Positions 7,789-15,267 of a stretch of 38,826 nucleotides of DNA are shown here, one piece after another. The translations under genes were made by a program, and so were the position numbers. Positions within the stretch are counted from its first letter, which is position 1, and every line of letters starts with the position of its first letter. The notes beneath the pieces are model-generated. The model was not told the DNA's origin, ran no database searches, and was given only the letters and a program-made list of their open reading frames with translations. Source of the DNA: Verrucomicrobiota bacterium (GTDB lineage Bacteria > Verrucomicrobiota > Verrucomicrobiia > Limisphaerales > UBA11358); the NCBI GenBank assembly GCA_021324235.1, contig JAJPJM010000141.1:1-38826 (forward strand). Direction: 5' to 3'.

Positions 7789-8561
7789 TTTTTCCATTTC
7801 TGTCTGAACGAAAACAGAAAGCCGCCAAGTGATGCCGCCAGTAACGCAGCGCTGGTCGGTTCTGGAACCGGAGTCGCCGTGATAGTAAGTTCAGGGTGGT
7901 TTGATGCGAACTCCTTGGAATTGAATAGATAGCTGACCTGAGTATCCGCCGCGTAAAAATAAAGTGAGACCGCGCCGCCCGCTGCGGCATCGGACACGAG
8001 GCCGGCATCAAGCGGCAGCGAGTAACTGGCGTAAACGTTGTTGCCCGGTGGGGTGTAGAGATACGTGCCAAGCGAATCAGAGCCGGCCGAGAACAAAGTG
8101 GAAATCGAATTGAAACTCACGGCCCCATTGGCCACGCCCATGCCACCGCCATTACCTTCCACCCAACTGTCATAGGACAGCCAGTCAATGCCGAAATTGC
8201 CTCCGCTGACGGTGTTAAGCAAATTGTTGTTGGGAATGGCGCCGTTGGCGCCGAAATTACTGGCCAGTGATAACGTAAAGCCGGTGATTGCCCAATTTCC
8301 CGCACCGTAGGTCGTGTTGAATTGGCTGACCGCGCCTGCGGTATTGAACATAATCACGCTGTCAAATTCGCCTTTGGCCGAAGATGCGGGGGCAATGGCC
8401 AGCGTTCCCGCACCGCCGAAGTTCAAAGTTGGTGAAGCCCCCGATAGAAGCGCGTCGGCAGTGGTGTTGTTGATAGTGTATATCGCTGCTTTGCCGGTGG
8501 AAGGCAGGATGAAAAACATGCCGCAGGCCGCGGCGAACAATAAACTTTGTGCTGGTTTCAT
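7785..8561 (-). CDS. PEP-CTERM sorted exported protein, DNRLRE-like
   Basis: 258 aa with a signal peptide (about residues 1-25, ending TGKAA). The C-terminus VPEPTSAALLAASLGGFLFSFRQKWKK is a textbook PEP-CTERM signal: VPEP, a membrane segment and a basic tail, processed by exosortase in species that have it. No exosortase gene is in the window. The body is beta-rich (GEFDSVIMFN, FNTTYGAGNWAITG, YDSWVEG, YTPPGNN, YLFNS) and is paralogous to the next gene. It starts 22 nt after the TupA-like gene, so it sits inside the molybdenum run. Binding partner and role are unknown. Confidence 0.88.
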   Translation of the reverse strand: MKPAQSLLFAAACGMFFILPSTGKAAIYTINNTTADALLSGASPTLNFGGAGTLAIAPASSAKGEFDSVIMFNTAGAVSQFNTTYGAGNWAITGFTLSLASNFGANGAIPNNNLLNTVSGGNFGIDWLSYDSWVEGNGGGMGVANGAVSFNSISTLFSAGSDSLGTYLYTPPGNNVYASYSLPLDAGLVSDAAAGGAVSLYFYAADTQVSYLFNSKEFASNHPELTITATPVPEPTSAALLAASLGGFLFSFRQKWKK

Positions 8562-8583
8562 GGTATTTGATTTATTTCGGGAT

Positions 8584-9423
8584 TTATTCGTGAGTAGTGG
8601 CTACCGGAAAAAAGATCGGCCCCGGCCCGTTGGTTTGGGTGCCAAATTCGAGCAGGAAATTCTGCACCTTGTCGGAAAGCAGAAAGTCGGACAATGCGCG
8701 TGCGCCGGCATGATTGGCAGTGGGAAATTTCTTTGGATTCGTCTCCATGACGATGAAGGGCCGCCGCATGACCGGGTCGCCTTTGACCAGGATTTCCATC
8801 CCTTCCGCGTACATCTTGCCCAGGTGCGCGGGGATGTAACCCACCACCACATAGGCATCGTTGGTGCGCGCAAATTGCAGGATGTTCCACCGGGAGACCG
8901 TGCCATCCTTGAGCATCCAATCGCCTCTGGGTTCGGTATCCGCCAGCCGCCACAGGGTATGCACCAGTTCGCGACTGCCGATGCCTTCAAAATCCACAAA
9001 ACGGGCATGCGCTTCGGCAATTTTCCGTAATGCGGCGGCGCCGTTGGTCATGCCCCGGATGTGCGCCGGGTCGTCGGGCGGGCCGACAATGCATAACTCA
9101 TTGCGTGTCCACGGACGCATATTGACGCCATATCCGTCAGCAACAAGATCGGTGGTGATGTCGCCTGAGTGCATGGTGAGCAGATCCACTTTTCCCGCGC
9201 GCATGGCGGCATCAAGGATGGGACGCGGCCCGGTCGCCACGACTTCAATCCGATAACCCGTTTGCGCCTCAAACATTTTGGAGATCTCCTGCCACAAACC
9301 CGTCATGGTCATGCCGCCAATAACGGCGCAACGGACAACGTGACGGTCCATGGGCGTTACAACGTTGCGGCGACACGACACGGCCAGCATTACCAACAGG
9401 GCAAAATAGAAGCTTCTTTTCAT
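8584..9423 (-). CDS. TupA-like oxyanion-binding lipoprotein
   Basis: 279 aa. The N-terminus has a lipobox-like AVSC with Cys17, so it is probably lipid-anchored. The body resembles the tungstate/molybdate-binding TupA-type fold: LWQEISKMFEAQTGYRIEVVATGP, VDLLTMHSGDITTDLVADGYG, NELCIVGPPDDPAHI, an ALRKIAEAHARFV region, then ELVHTLWRLADTEPRGDWM. TupA proteins feed TupBC or WtpBC permeases, but no second permease is present, so it may serve ModBC or act as a scavenger. It starts 14 nt after the pseudopilin stop. The ligand could also be phosphate or sulfate; tungstate or molybdate is inferred from context and motifs. Confidence 0.75.
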   Translation of the reverse strand: MKRSFYFALLVMLAVSCRRNVVTPMDRHVVRCAVIGGMTMTGLWQEISKMFEAQTGYRIEVVATGPRPILDAAMRAGKVDLLTMHSGDITTDLVADGYGVNMRPWTRNELCIVGPPDDPAHIRGMTNGAAALRKIAEAHARFVDFEGIGSRELVHTLWRLADTEPRGDWMLKDGTVSRWNILQFARTNDAYVVVGYIPAHLGKMYAEGMEILVKGDPVMRRPFIVMETNPKKFPTANHAGARALSDFLLSDKVQNFLLEFGTQTNGPGPIFFPVATTHE

Positions 9424-9437
9424 TGTCCCAGGCGGCG

Positions 9438-10127
9438 CTAATAATTATGGGCGGTGACATCGCTGGCGGTGCCGGTGAGCCAGCGTACGTCGGCAAGTTT
9501 CGGGTCCCCGACGCCGCAGCCCACATAAGAACCGGCGAAGGATTGCACCTGACCGGCCAGGAACAGCAGATTAATTCGTCCGGCATGGCGGGCCACCATG
9601 CTGTAAGGCTGGACGGATGGATAAGTTGAAGCATAAGGCCCCGGCGCATCGGCCATCGCCACGACATAATTCGGCTGAATCACCATGTCGAACTTTGTGG
9701 CCAGCGGCAGGTTCCACGGCGAAAGATTCATGTTCATGCCATACGGCAAAAAGTAGGTTCCACCCGGATTATTGGCGGTTGGGCAGATAAAGACGGATTG
9801 AGTATGGGCAATGGGCCTTGTGCTGTTGGTGACCATGGCTTGAAAAGAGGGAAGACCAAAATAAACCGGCAAGGCATTGAACCAATCATCCGGCCGGTCA
9901 ATCACCGCCAGCGTTTGAACCCCCTGCCCGCGGCGCGGAAGGAAGTTGTTGTGATCGTCGGCGTACATCCGGTAAGCCAATCCCCACTGATGAAGGTTGC
10001 CTGCGCACTGGGTCGAGCGCGCCCTTTCTTTGGCTTGCGCCAGCGCTGGCAGGAGCATGGCTGCGAGGATCGCGACAATGGCGATGACGACGAGCAGTTC
10101 GATGAGCGTGAAACCCCATCTCCTCAT
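9438..10127 (-). CDS. Type II/IV pseudopilin-like protein (prepilin N-terminus)
   Basis: 229 aa from the ATG at 10125-10127 (a GTG at 10143-10145 would add 6 residues). The leader is MRRWG, with cleavage expected before [24 protein letters not shown], giving Phe+1 and Glu+5 as in class III prepilins. [34 protein letters not shown] follows, the standard start of the large verrucomicrobial/planctomycete pseudopilin family. The tail contains [19 protein letters not shown], a degenerate version of the family's H-X9-DG motif. It is the first gene after the ModE-type operator, which is an odd place for a pilin-like protein. Confidence 0.85.
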   Translation of the reverse strand: MRRWGFTLIELLVVIAIVAILAAMLLPALAQAKERARSTQCAGNLHQWGLAYRMYADDHNNFLPRRGQGVQTLAVIDRPDDWFNALPVYFGLPSFQAMVTNSTRPIAHTQSVFICPTANNPGGTYFLPYGMNMNLSPWNLPLATKFDMVIQPNYVVAMADAPGPYASTYPSVQPYSMVARHAGRINLLFLAGQVQSFAGSYVGCGVGDPKLADVRWLTGTASDVTAHNY

Positions 10128-10147
10128 GCGGCCTAACAAAGCCACAT

Positions 10148-10173
10148 CCGTTATACTTTGTCAAGTATAACGG
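10148..10173. promoter_or_regulatory. ModE-type operator palindrome
   Basis: A perfect inverted repeat: 10-bp arms CGTTATACTT and AAGTATAACG around a 4-bp TGTC spacer, plus one more C/G pair outside. Known ModE operators, including the E. coli modA site as I recall it, have the same CGTTAT...ATAACG ends and a 24-bp core. On the minus strand TATACT (10164-10169) is a good -10 match inside the palindrome, so binding would block the promoter; the -35 match is poor. It lies 21 nt upstream of the pseudopilin ATG. Confidence 0.8.
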
Positions 10174-10218
10174 GAAAAGAACCCGGCAAAAATTTTATTT
10201 TCGGCTGTACCCGTCGGT

Positions 10219-10578
10219 TCAATCGCGCAAAAGCTTTCGCAACGCTTTCCAGTCCGTCCGGATAATTTTAAGACTGTTCATTTCCATGTGCCGATACAGA
10301 CCCAGCACGCGCCGCCCGGTTTCCGTCAATTCCGCGCCGCCCCGCTTCCGACCGCCGCGCACCGCCTTGATGACCGGTTGTTTGAAACACGCGTTCATGG
10401 TCTGGATGAGCGACCAGGCGCGCATATAAGACATGCCCATGCGTTTGGCCGCCCTGCCAATCGAGCCGGTCTCCGCCACCAGCGCCAGTAATTCCGCTTT
10501 ATCCGGGCCAAAGGCGACCGCTTTGCCGGTTACAATGCGCAGCCGGGGAACCAGGAAAGGCGTGGGTTGGGATTTCAT
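10219..10578 (-). CDS. Single-domain ModE-like winged-helix regulator
   Basis: 119 aa. It matches the N-terminal DNA-binding domain of ModE: ELLALVAETGSIGRAAKRMGMSYMRAWSLIQTMN, then VIKAVRGGRKRGGAELTETGRRVLGLYRHME. It lacks the two C-terminal Mop/molybdate-binding domains of E. coli ModE, so how it senses metal is not visible. The start is the ATG at 10576-10578; the longer open frame adds 41 residues with no family match. It ends 46 nt before the ModE-type operator, which it presumably binds, and is divergent from the MOSC gene at 10731. Confidence 0.88.
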   Translation of the reverse strand: MKSQPTPFLVPRLRIVTGKAVAFGPDKAELLALVAETGSIGRAAKRMGMSYMRAWSLIQTMNACFKQPVIKAVRGGRKRGGAELTETGRRVLGLYRHMEMNSLKIIRTDWKALRKLLRD

Positions 10579-10730
10579 TTTGTCATCGCCCCCGGGTAAA
10601 ATTCCATCGGTGCCTACCCTGAAGCATTCCTGGGAACGGTCTGTTAATTCCGGTAAAGGCACAAGTCGCGATTTTTTTAAAAATGGATTGCCGCGTAACA
10701 AGCGGCTGCGTTATTGGTCTGGGGCTGCGA

Positions 10731-11501
10731 ATGCAACTCGGCCAAATCATCATTTTTCCCATCAAGTCTCTGGACGGTGTCCCGGTGGAAACCGCCCGCA
10801 TTACCGGCGGCGGCATCCTGGAGCACGACCGCAGCTATGCGATTTACGATGCGGACGGAAAAGTGGTCAATGGGAAACGCACGCCACGCGTTCATGAGTT
10901 GCGTTGCCAGTTCGACGCCAGGATCGCCGAGGTCCGCCTGTGGCCCAACGGCGAATCGTCGTCGGCACAGTTTCAACTGGATGATCCGGTTTGCATCGGT
11001 CAATGGTTGAGCGATTTTTTCGGTTTTGCCGTTGCCTTGCGGCATGAACCGCACAGCGGGTTCCCCGACGATCGCACGGCTTTTGGGCCAACGATTACGA
11101 GCGAGGCCAGCCTCCGCACCATTCAAGGCTGGTTTCCACAAATGACGCTCGAAAGTGTGCGCCGTCGTTTTCGGACGAATCTGGAACTGACTGGTGGCGA
11201 GCCATTTGGCGAAGATCACCTGTTCGGCGCACCGGACGAACTGAAGCCATTCCAGGTCGGTTTGGTGAAATTTTTTGGCCACAACCCCTGCCAGCGATGT
11301 GTCGTCCCCACGCGCGATCCGGACTCCGGACAAGCCACCGGTGATTTTCAGAAAAAGTTCATGGAGCTGCGGAAGCGGCTTCTTCCCGAATGGGCGAATG
11401 CACAGCGCTTCAATCATTTTTACCGGTTCACGGTGAACACTTCCATCCCGCCGACCGAAGCGGGAAAACAATTGAGCCTCGGCGACCCGTTGGTGTTTTG
11501 A
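10731..11501 (+). CDS. MOSC domain protein (N-terminal MOSC barrel plus MOSC)
   Basis: 256 aa from the ATG at 10731, after TGGGG; an upstream ATG at 10683 would add 16 unlikely residues. N-terminal part: QIIIFPIKSLDGVPVETARITGGGILEHDRSYAI, the MOSC_N barrel. C-terminal MOSC part: FRTNLELTGGEPFGEDHL and GHNPCQRCVVPTRDPDSG with the conserved Cys pair. MOSC proteins bind molybdenum cofactor (mARC, YcbX, YiiM), reducing N-hydroxylated compounds or carrying sulfur. Divergent from the ModE-like gene, it fits the molybdenum theme as a likely Moco user. Substrate unknown. Confidence 0.9.
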   Translation: MQLGQIIIFPIKSLDGVPVETARITGGGILEHDRSYAIYDADGKVVNGKRTPRVHELRCQFDARIAEVRLWPNGESSSAQFQLDDPVCIGQWLSDFFGFAVALRHEPHSGFPDDRTAFGPTITSEASLRTIQGWFPQMTLESVRRRFRTNLELTGGEPFGEDHLFGAPDELKPFQVGLVKFFGHNPCQRCVVPTRDPDSGQATGDFQKKFMELRKRLLPEWANAQRFNHFYRFTVNTSIPPTEAGKQLSLGDPLVF

Positions 11502-11638
11502 TTTTCGGATTTTATTTGACCGCGCTGCTCAATTCACGACAGCCATTTTCCCCGGCGGCGAACCTCACTGTCAATTTTCCTTAAGGATTTTCACTCTGTT
11601 ATCATTGGCATTAGGTATGCTTTTGGATGGTTGCCTGT

Positions 11639-12382
11639 ATGACAACAGCATTACCTGAAAGGCATCAATCCGCGGACGGCATGGATAACACGGTACAGTC
11701 CCAGCTTCATTCTTTTGGCGCGCGACTGCGCGAACTGCGCCTGCGGCGGGGTTGGACCCTTCAGGAACTGGCCTGTCGGAGCGGGCTTTCCAAGGCCTTT
11801 TTATCGCGGCTGGAGTCGGGGGACCGTCAGGCTTCCATCGCCGCCGTGCTGACGCTTTCCCGGATTTTTGACATCTCGCTGGCGTCGCTTTTCGAATCGC
11901 CACTGGCCACCGAGCCTTGTGTGATCGTGCGCGCGGCGGATGCGGCCGAAAAAACCATCAACGGGCTGAAATATGTGCCGCTGTCCAATGCGGGCCGGTT
12001 CTTTAATCTGCAACCGTTGCGCATCAAAGTGTCCCCGTCTCGCCGTGGTAATGAGCACTACCATCACGATGGTGAGGAATGGATTTATGTCTTGTCCGGC
12101 AAACTCACGCTGTCACTGGCGGGAAAAACCCATGATTTGTCGCCCGGCGACGCCGCGCATTTCGAATCCCGCCTGCCGCACCGGTTGATCGCGCCGGGGC
12201 CAAAGGACGCAGAGGTTCTGGTTGTGGCGTCGCCGGTTTCCAGTACCCCGGCGAATCCCCATCTCAACCAGCATCGCGCGATTCCCGTCGTCCGCCCGCT
12301 GCCACTGCCCAAGCCGGAACCGTTTCCAGCATCCCGGCGCGGGAGTTTGAAGTCCGCCCATCTTAAAAGAGCCAAACGTTAA
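11639..12382 (+). CDS. XRE-family regulator with C-terminal cupin domain
   Basis: 247 aa from the ATG at 11639; an ATG at 11627 and a later one at about codon 15 are alternatives, and none has a strong ribosome-binding site. HTH: LRELRLRRGWTLQELACRSGLSKAFLSRLESGDRQASIAAVLTLSRIF. The C-terminal half is a cupin_2 fold: HYHHDGEEWIYVLSGKLTLSLAGKTHDLSPGDAAHFESRLPHRL, which would bind a small ligand or metal. The tail is Pro/Arg-rich. This domain pair is common in regulators of amino-acid or polyamine use and sits 15 nt ahead of a permease, so it probably controls that operon. Confidence 0.9.
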   Translation: MTTALPERHQSADGMDNTVQSQLHSFGARLRELRLRRGWTLQELACRSGLSKAFLSRLESGDRQASIAAVLTLSRIFDISLASLFESPLATEPCVIVRAADAAEKTINGLKYVPLSNAGRFFNLQPLRIKVSPSRRGNEHYHHDGEEWIYVLSGKLTLSLAGKTHDLSPGDAAHFESRLPHRLIAPGPKDAEVLVVASPVSSTPANPHLNQHRAIPVVRPLPLPKPEPFPASRRGSLKSAHLKRAKR

Positions 12383-12397
12383 CCAAGGAGAAATATT

Positions 12398-13795
12398 ATG
12401 AACAAGTTGCGTTCCAATTGTTTGAACTTCATGGAATTACTGGCGCAAAATATTGCGCTCATTTCGCCGACGATGACGGCGGCGTTGATTGTGCCGCTGA
12501 TGTTTGCCACCACCGGCAACCTCAGCTGGTTGTCCTATGCCGTGGGCACGGTCATGCTGTTGTTCGTCGCATTCAGCCTGAACCAGTTCGCCAAGCGCAC
12601 GACGATGGCCGGTTCGATGTACAACTATGCCTCGTCCGGCCTGGGTTTCACCGGCGGTGCACTCTGCGGCTGGTGTCTGGTATGGGCGTATCTGTTCATC
12701 GGTCTGGCGGGGACAACGGGCTTTACGATTTTCGCCGGCAAATTACTGGCGGCGATCCACATCAGCCTCCCGCCCGTGATTCTTTTTGCGGTCTGTTTGG
12801 GCACCTGTTTTTTCATGGCCTACAAGGACATCAGAATTTCAACGCTGATCATGCTGGGCTTTGAAGCGTTCTCGTGCTTCTTTATTTTGTTGCTGGTTGG
12901 CATCGTATTGGGACATCACCATTTTGCCATCGACACGACCCAGTTCAGTTTCAAGGGCGCGTCCATGTTGAGCCTGGGCATGGGTGTGGTGGTGGCCATC
13001 TTCAGTCTGGTTGGATTTGAAAGTTCCACCGCCTTTGGCGAGGAGGCGGTCAATCCACTTAAAACCATTCCGCGCTCCATCATCTGGAGTCTGCTGTTGA
13101 CGGGTGCGTTCTTTATTCTGGTCAGCTATACGGAAGTGCTGGGCACGCGCGGCTATTCGACCACCCTGGACCAGATCGACGCGCCACTGAATGTTCTGGC
13201 CACCATGTATCATGTGCCCTACCTGTGGCCGCTGCTTTCGGCAGGCGCCATGTTCAGTTTTTTTGCGCTGGCTTCCTCCTGCATGAACGCCGGAGCCCGG
13301 GTGATGTTCGCCATGGGGCGTCACGAGTTCTTTCACAAATCCACAAGCACTGCGCATCAGAACCATGGGACGCCGCATGTGGCGCTGGCCACGATGGCGG
13401 TGGTTATGTTCAGTGTGGTAACGGTGAGTTATTATGTACTGGTTGATAATGGCATGGCTGTGCTCGACGAATTCAACGATGCCGGCACGATGGGCGCCTT
13501 TGGCTTTCTCGGCGCTTACATTCTCATTACGCTTGCCGCGCCCGCTTTTCTCAAGAAACGGGGCGAACTCATGGCCAGGGACATCGTTATGTGCGTGGCT
13601 GCCATGGTATTGTTGCTGGTGCCCGCGATTGGCAGTGTTTATCCGGTGCCAGCCCCGCCGGTTAATGCATTTCCCTACGTTTTTGCCGCCTACTTGTTCA
13701 TCGGTTATGTGAGAATCATGGCGATGCAACATCAGAAGCCACAGCGGGTCGAGGAAATCAGCCTCGAAATCAAAAAAGTCGCCCAACCCGCATGA
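12398..13795 (+). CDS. APC-superfamily amino acid/amine permease
   Basis: 465-aa integral membrane protein with about 12 hydrophobic helices. The N-terminal region LAQNIALISPTMTAALIVPLMF and the TM6 region GMGVVVAIFSLVGFESSTAFGEEAVNPLKTIPRSI are typical of APC amino acid transporters. A clear AAGGAG site is at 12385-12390. It follows the XRE-cupin gene by 15 nt and overlaps the next MOSC gene by 4 nt (ATGA). The substrate cannot be read from the sequence; a nitrogen compound later handled by a Moco enzyme is a possible link. Confidence 0.9.
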   Translation: MNKLRSNCLNFMELLAQNIALISPTMTAALIVPLMFATTGNLSWLSYAVGTVMLLFVAFSLNQFAKRTTMAGSMYNYASSGLGFTGGALCGWCLVWAYLFIGLAGTTGFTIFAGKLLAAIHISLPPVILFAVCLGTCFFMAYKDIRISTLIMLGFEAFSCFFILLLVGIVLGHHHFAIDTTQFSFKGASMLSLGMGVVVAIFSLVGFESSTAFGEEAVNPLKTIPRSIIWSLLLTGAFFILVSYTEVLGTRGYSTTLDQIDAPLNVLATMYHVPYLWPLLSAGAMFSFFALASSCMNAGARVMFAMGRHEFFHKSTSTAHQNHGTPHVALATMAVVMFSVVTVSYYVLVDNGMAVLDEFNDAGTMGAFGFLGAYILITLAAPAFLKKRGELMARDIVMCVAAMVLLLVPAIGSVYPVPAPPVNAFPYVFAAYLFIGYVRIMAMQHQKPQRVEEISLEIKKVAQPA

Positions 13796-14616
13796 GCAGC
13801 CCAATCGGCGTGATCGCGGCGATTCACCGCTATCCGGTCAAATCCATGATGGGCGAGGAATTGAACGCCGCGCAGATTGGGGCCAAGGGTGTGCTGGGCG
13901 ACCGGGCGTTTTCCGTGGCCGACCCGGCGACGGGGAAGATCGCCAGTGCGAAAAACCCCTCCAAATGGCCGGCGCTGTTTTCCTTCCGGGCAACATTCAC
14001 GCAACCGCCGGAGGAATCCACCGCGTTGCCGCCGGCGCGAATCACGTTTCCGGACGGGAGCAGCATGTCCACGGGTGACAAAGGTATTGAGGCAAAATTA
14101 TCGTCCAGCCTGGGCAAGCCGGTCCGGTTTTTGTCCGGCGCCCCACCGGCCGGCATGCTGGAGGAATACTGGCCGGATATGGATGGTCTGGCGCGACGCG
14201 ACGTTGTCACCGAAGAAGCGATGCCGGCCGGGACTTTTTTCGACTGTGCCGTCATCCATTTTCTCACCACGGCAACGCTCGACAGCCTGCGCGGGTTTTA
14301 TCCCGAAGGCCGGTTTGAATCGCGCCGCTTTCGCCCGAACCTCGTCATTGAAACCCCGCCCGGCGTCAAAGGGTTTCCGGAAAACGACGAATGGAATGAA
14401 AAAGTTGTGGCCATCGGGAGCGAAGTGAAGCTGAAAATCACCGGTCCCTGTGGCCGCTGTGTGATGACCACCCTGCCCCAGGGTGACGTGCCCCGGGACA
14501 TTGGCATTTTGAAAACCGCGGCCAGGCACAACCAGGCGCGCGTCGGCGCTTACGCGTCGGTGGTGCAGGGCGGCATGGTCCGCCGGGGCGATTCGGCACG
14601 GATTGAACCGGCTTGA
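13792..14616 (+). CDS. MOSC domain protein, second copy
   Basis: 274 aa. It begins IGVIAAIHRYPVKSMMGEELNAAQIG (MOSC_N) and carries the MOSC core FRPNLVIETPP, WNEKVVAIGSEVKLKITGPCGRCVMTTLPQG with the conserved Cys. Its ATG overlaps the permease stop, so the two proteins are made together. It is diverged from the MOSC protein at 10731 and is probably not a recent duplicate. Likely a Moco-dependent reductase or Moco-binding protein. A small hairpin (GGTTCG/CGAACC) lies at 14618-14634 just after the stop, without a T-run. Confidence 0.9.
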   Translation: MSSPIGVIAAIHRYPVKSMMGEELNAAQIGAKGVLGDRAFSVADPATGKIASAKNPSKWPALFSFRATFTQPPEESTALPPARITFPDGSSMSTGDKGIEAKLSSSLGKPVRFLSGAPPAGMLEEYWPDMDGLARRDVVTEEAMPAGTFFDCAVIHFLTTATLDSLRGFYPEGRFESRRFRPNLVIETPPGVKGFPENDEWNEKVVAIGSEVKLKITGPCGRCVMTTLPQGDVPRDIGILKTAARHNQARVGAYASVVQGGMVRRGDSARIEPA

Positions 14617-14755
14617 AGGTTCGGGGGTCGAACCGGCAGGAAAATTTCCAGTTCCCATTTTGGCGGAAGGGGTCCTTTTCAACCCATCGATTGCGCAACA
14701 AAATGACGGTCGACTCTTTGCTCACAATGGCGAATTGTTGTCCCCCGCCCCGAAT

Positions 14756-15184
14756 TCAAAAAATCTCACCGCGCAAACCCTTCAAGAGTTGGGTGATCTG
14801 CGGTGCCATGCGTTGCAGTTGTTCACTGTGGATGGTGGAGAGATTTTCGAGAATGGTTTCACCCCGAAGGGTCAGCACCAGCCGAACCTGACGACGATCT
14901 TTCCGGTCCATCACCCGCTGGACGTAACGTTCCGCCACCAGCCGGTTGACCAATCCGACCGTGCTATGGTGCAGAATCTGCAGCCGCTCGGCCAGTTCAC
15001 CAATCGTTATAAGGTCAGGACCGGGAAACCCCTTGATGGCCAGCATGGCCTGATGCTGTTGGGGCGTGACCCCGGCCGCTTGAGCCGCGTTTTCGCTGAA
15101 ACGCAGGAACTGCCGCAGGGCGTAGCGCAATTCGGCCAGCGCCTCATAACGGGCCTTGGTGATTTTCCGCTTTTTTGCCGGCAT
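14756..15184 (-). CDS. MarR-family transcriptional regulator
   Basis: 142 aa. Winged-helix core: VTPQQHQAMLAIKGFPG, TIGELAERLQILHHSTVGLVNRLVAERYVQR and RKDRRQVRLVLTLRGE, the DxRxxR wing of MarR proteins. It contains no cysteine, so it is not an OhrR-type thiol peroxide sensor. It is divergent from the ClC/peroxiredoxin/cysteine synthase genes, with a perfect palindrome in the shared promoter region, and is the obvious regulator of both. The ligand is unknown. Confidence 0.92.
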   Translation of the reverse strand: MPAKKRKITKARYEALAELRYALRQFLRFSENAAQAAGVTPQQHQAMLAIKGFPGPDLITIGELAERLQILHHSTVGLVNRLVAERYVQRVMDRKDRRQVRLVLTLRGETILENLSTIHSEQLQRMAPQITQLLKGLRGEIF

Positions 15185-15235
15185 GAACTAAGCTTTTGCC
15201 GGAGCCTATCACCTTCCGCTGATAAAATCCAGTTG

Positions 15236-15260
15236 AATTATATCGTATCACGATATAATT
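15236..15260. promoter_or_regulatory. MarR operator palindrome
   Basis: Perfect inverted repeat: 11-bp arms AATTATATCGT and ACGATATAATT with a 3-bp ATC centre. The size and AT-rich character fit MarR-family operators. It lies between the divergent MarR gene (start 15184) and the ClC gene (start 15268), only 7 nt from the latter, so binding should block its promoter or translation initiation region. Confidence 0.85.
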
Positions 15261-15267
15261 TGGGCGC

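Noticed and set aside
10708-10731. A possible second ModE site in the modE/MOSC intergenic region
   Set aside because: GTAAC and GTTAT half-sites are present but in the wrong orientation and with a mismatch, so it does not fit the operator pattern.
12839-13804. A 321-codon minus-strand frame
   Set aside because: Opposite the APC permease, which has clear membrane helices and a strong ribosome-binding site; the antisense product is His/Gln-rich nonsense.
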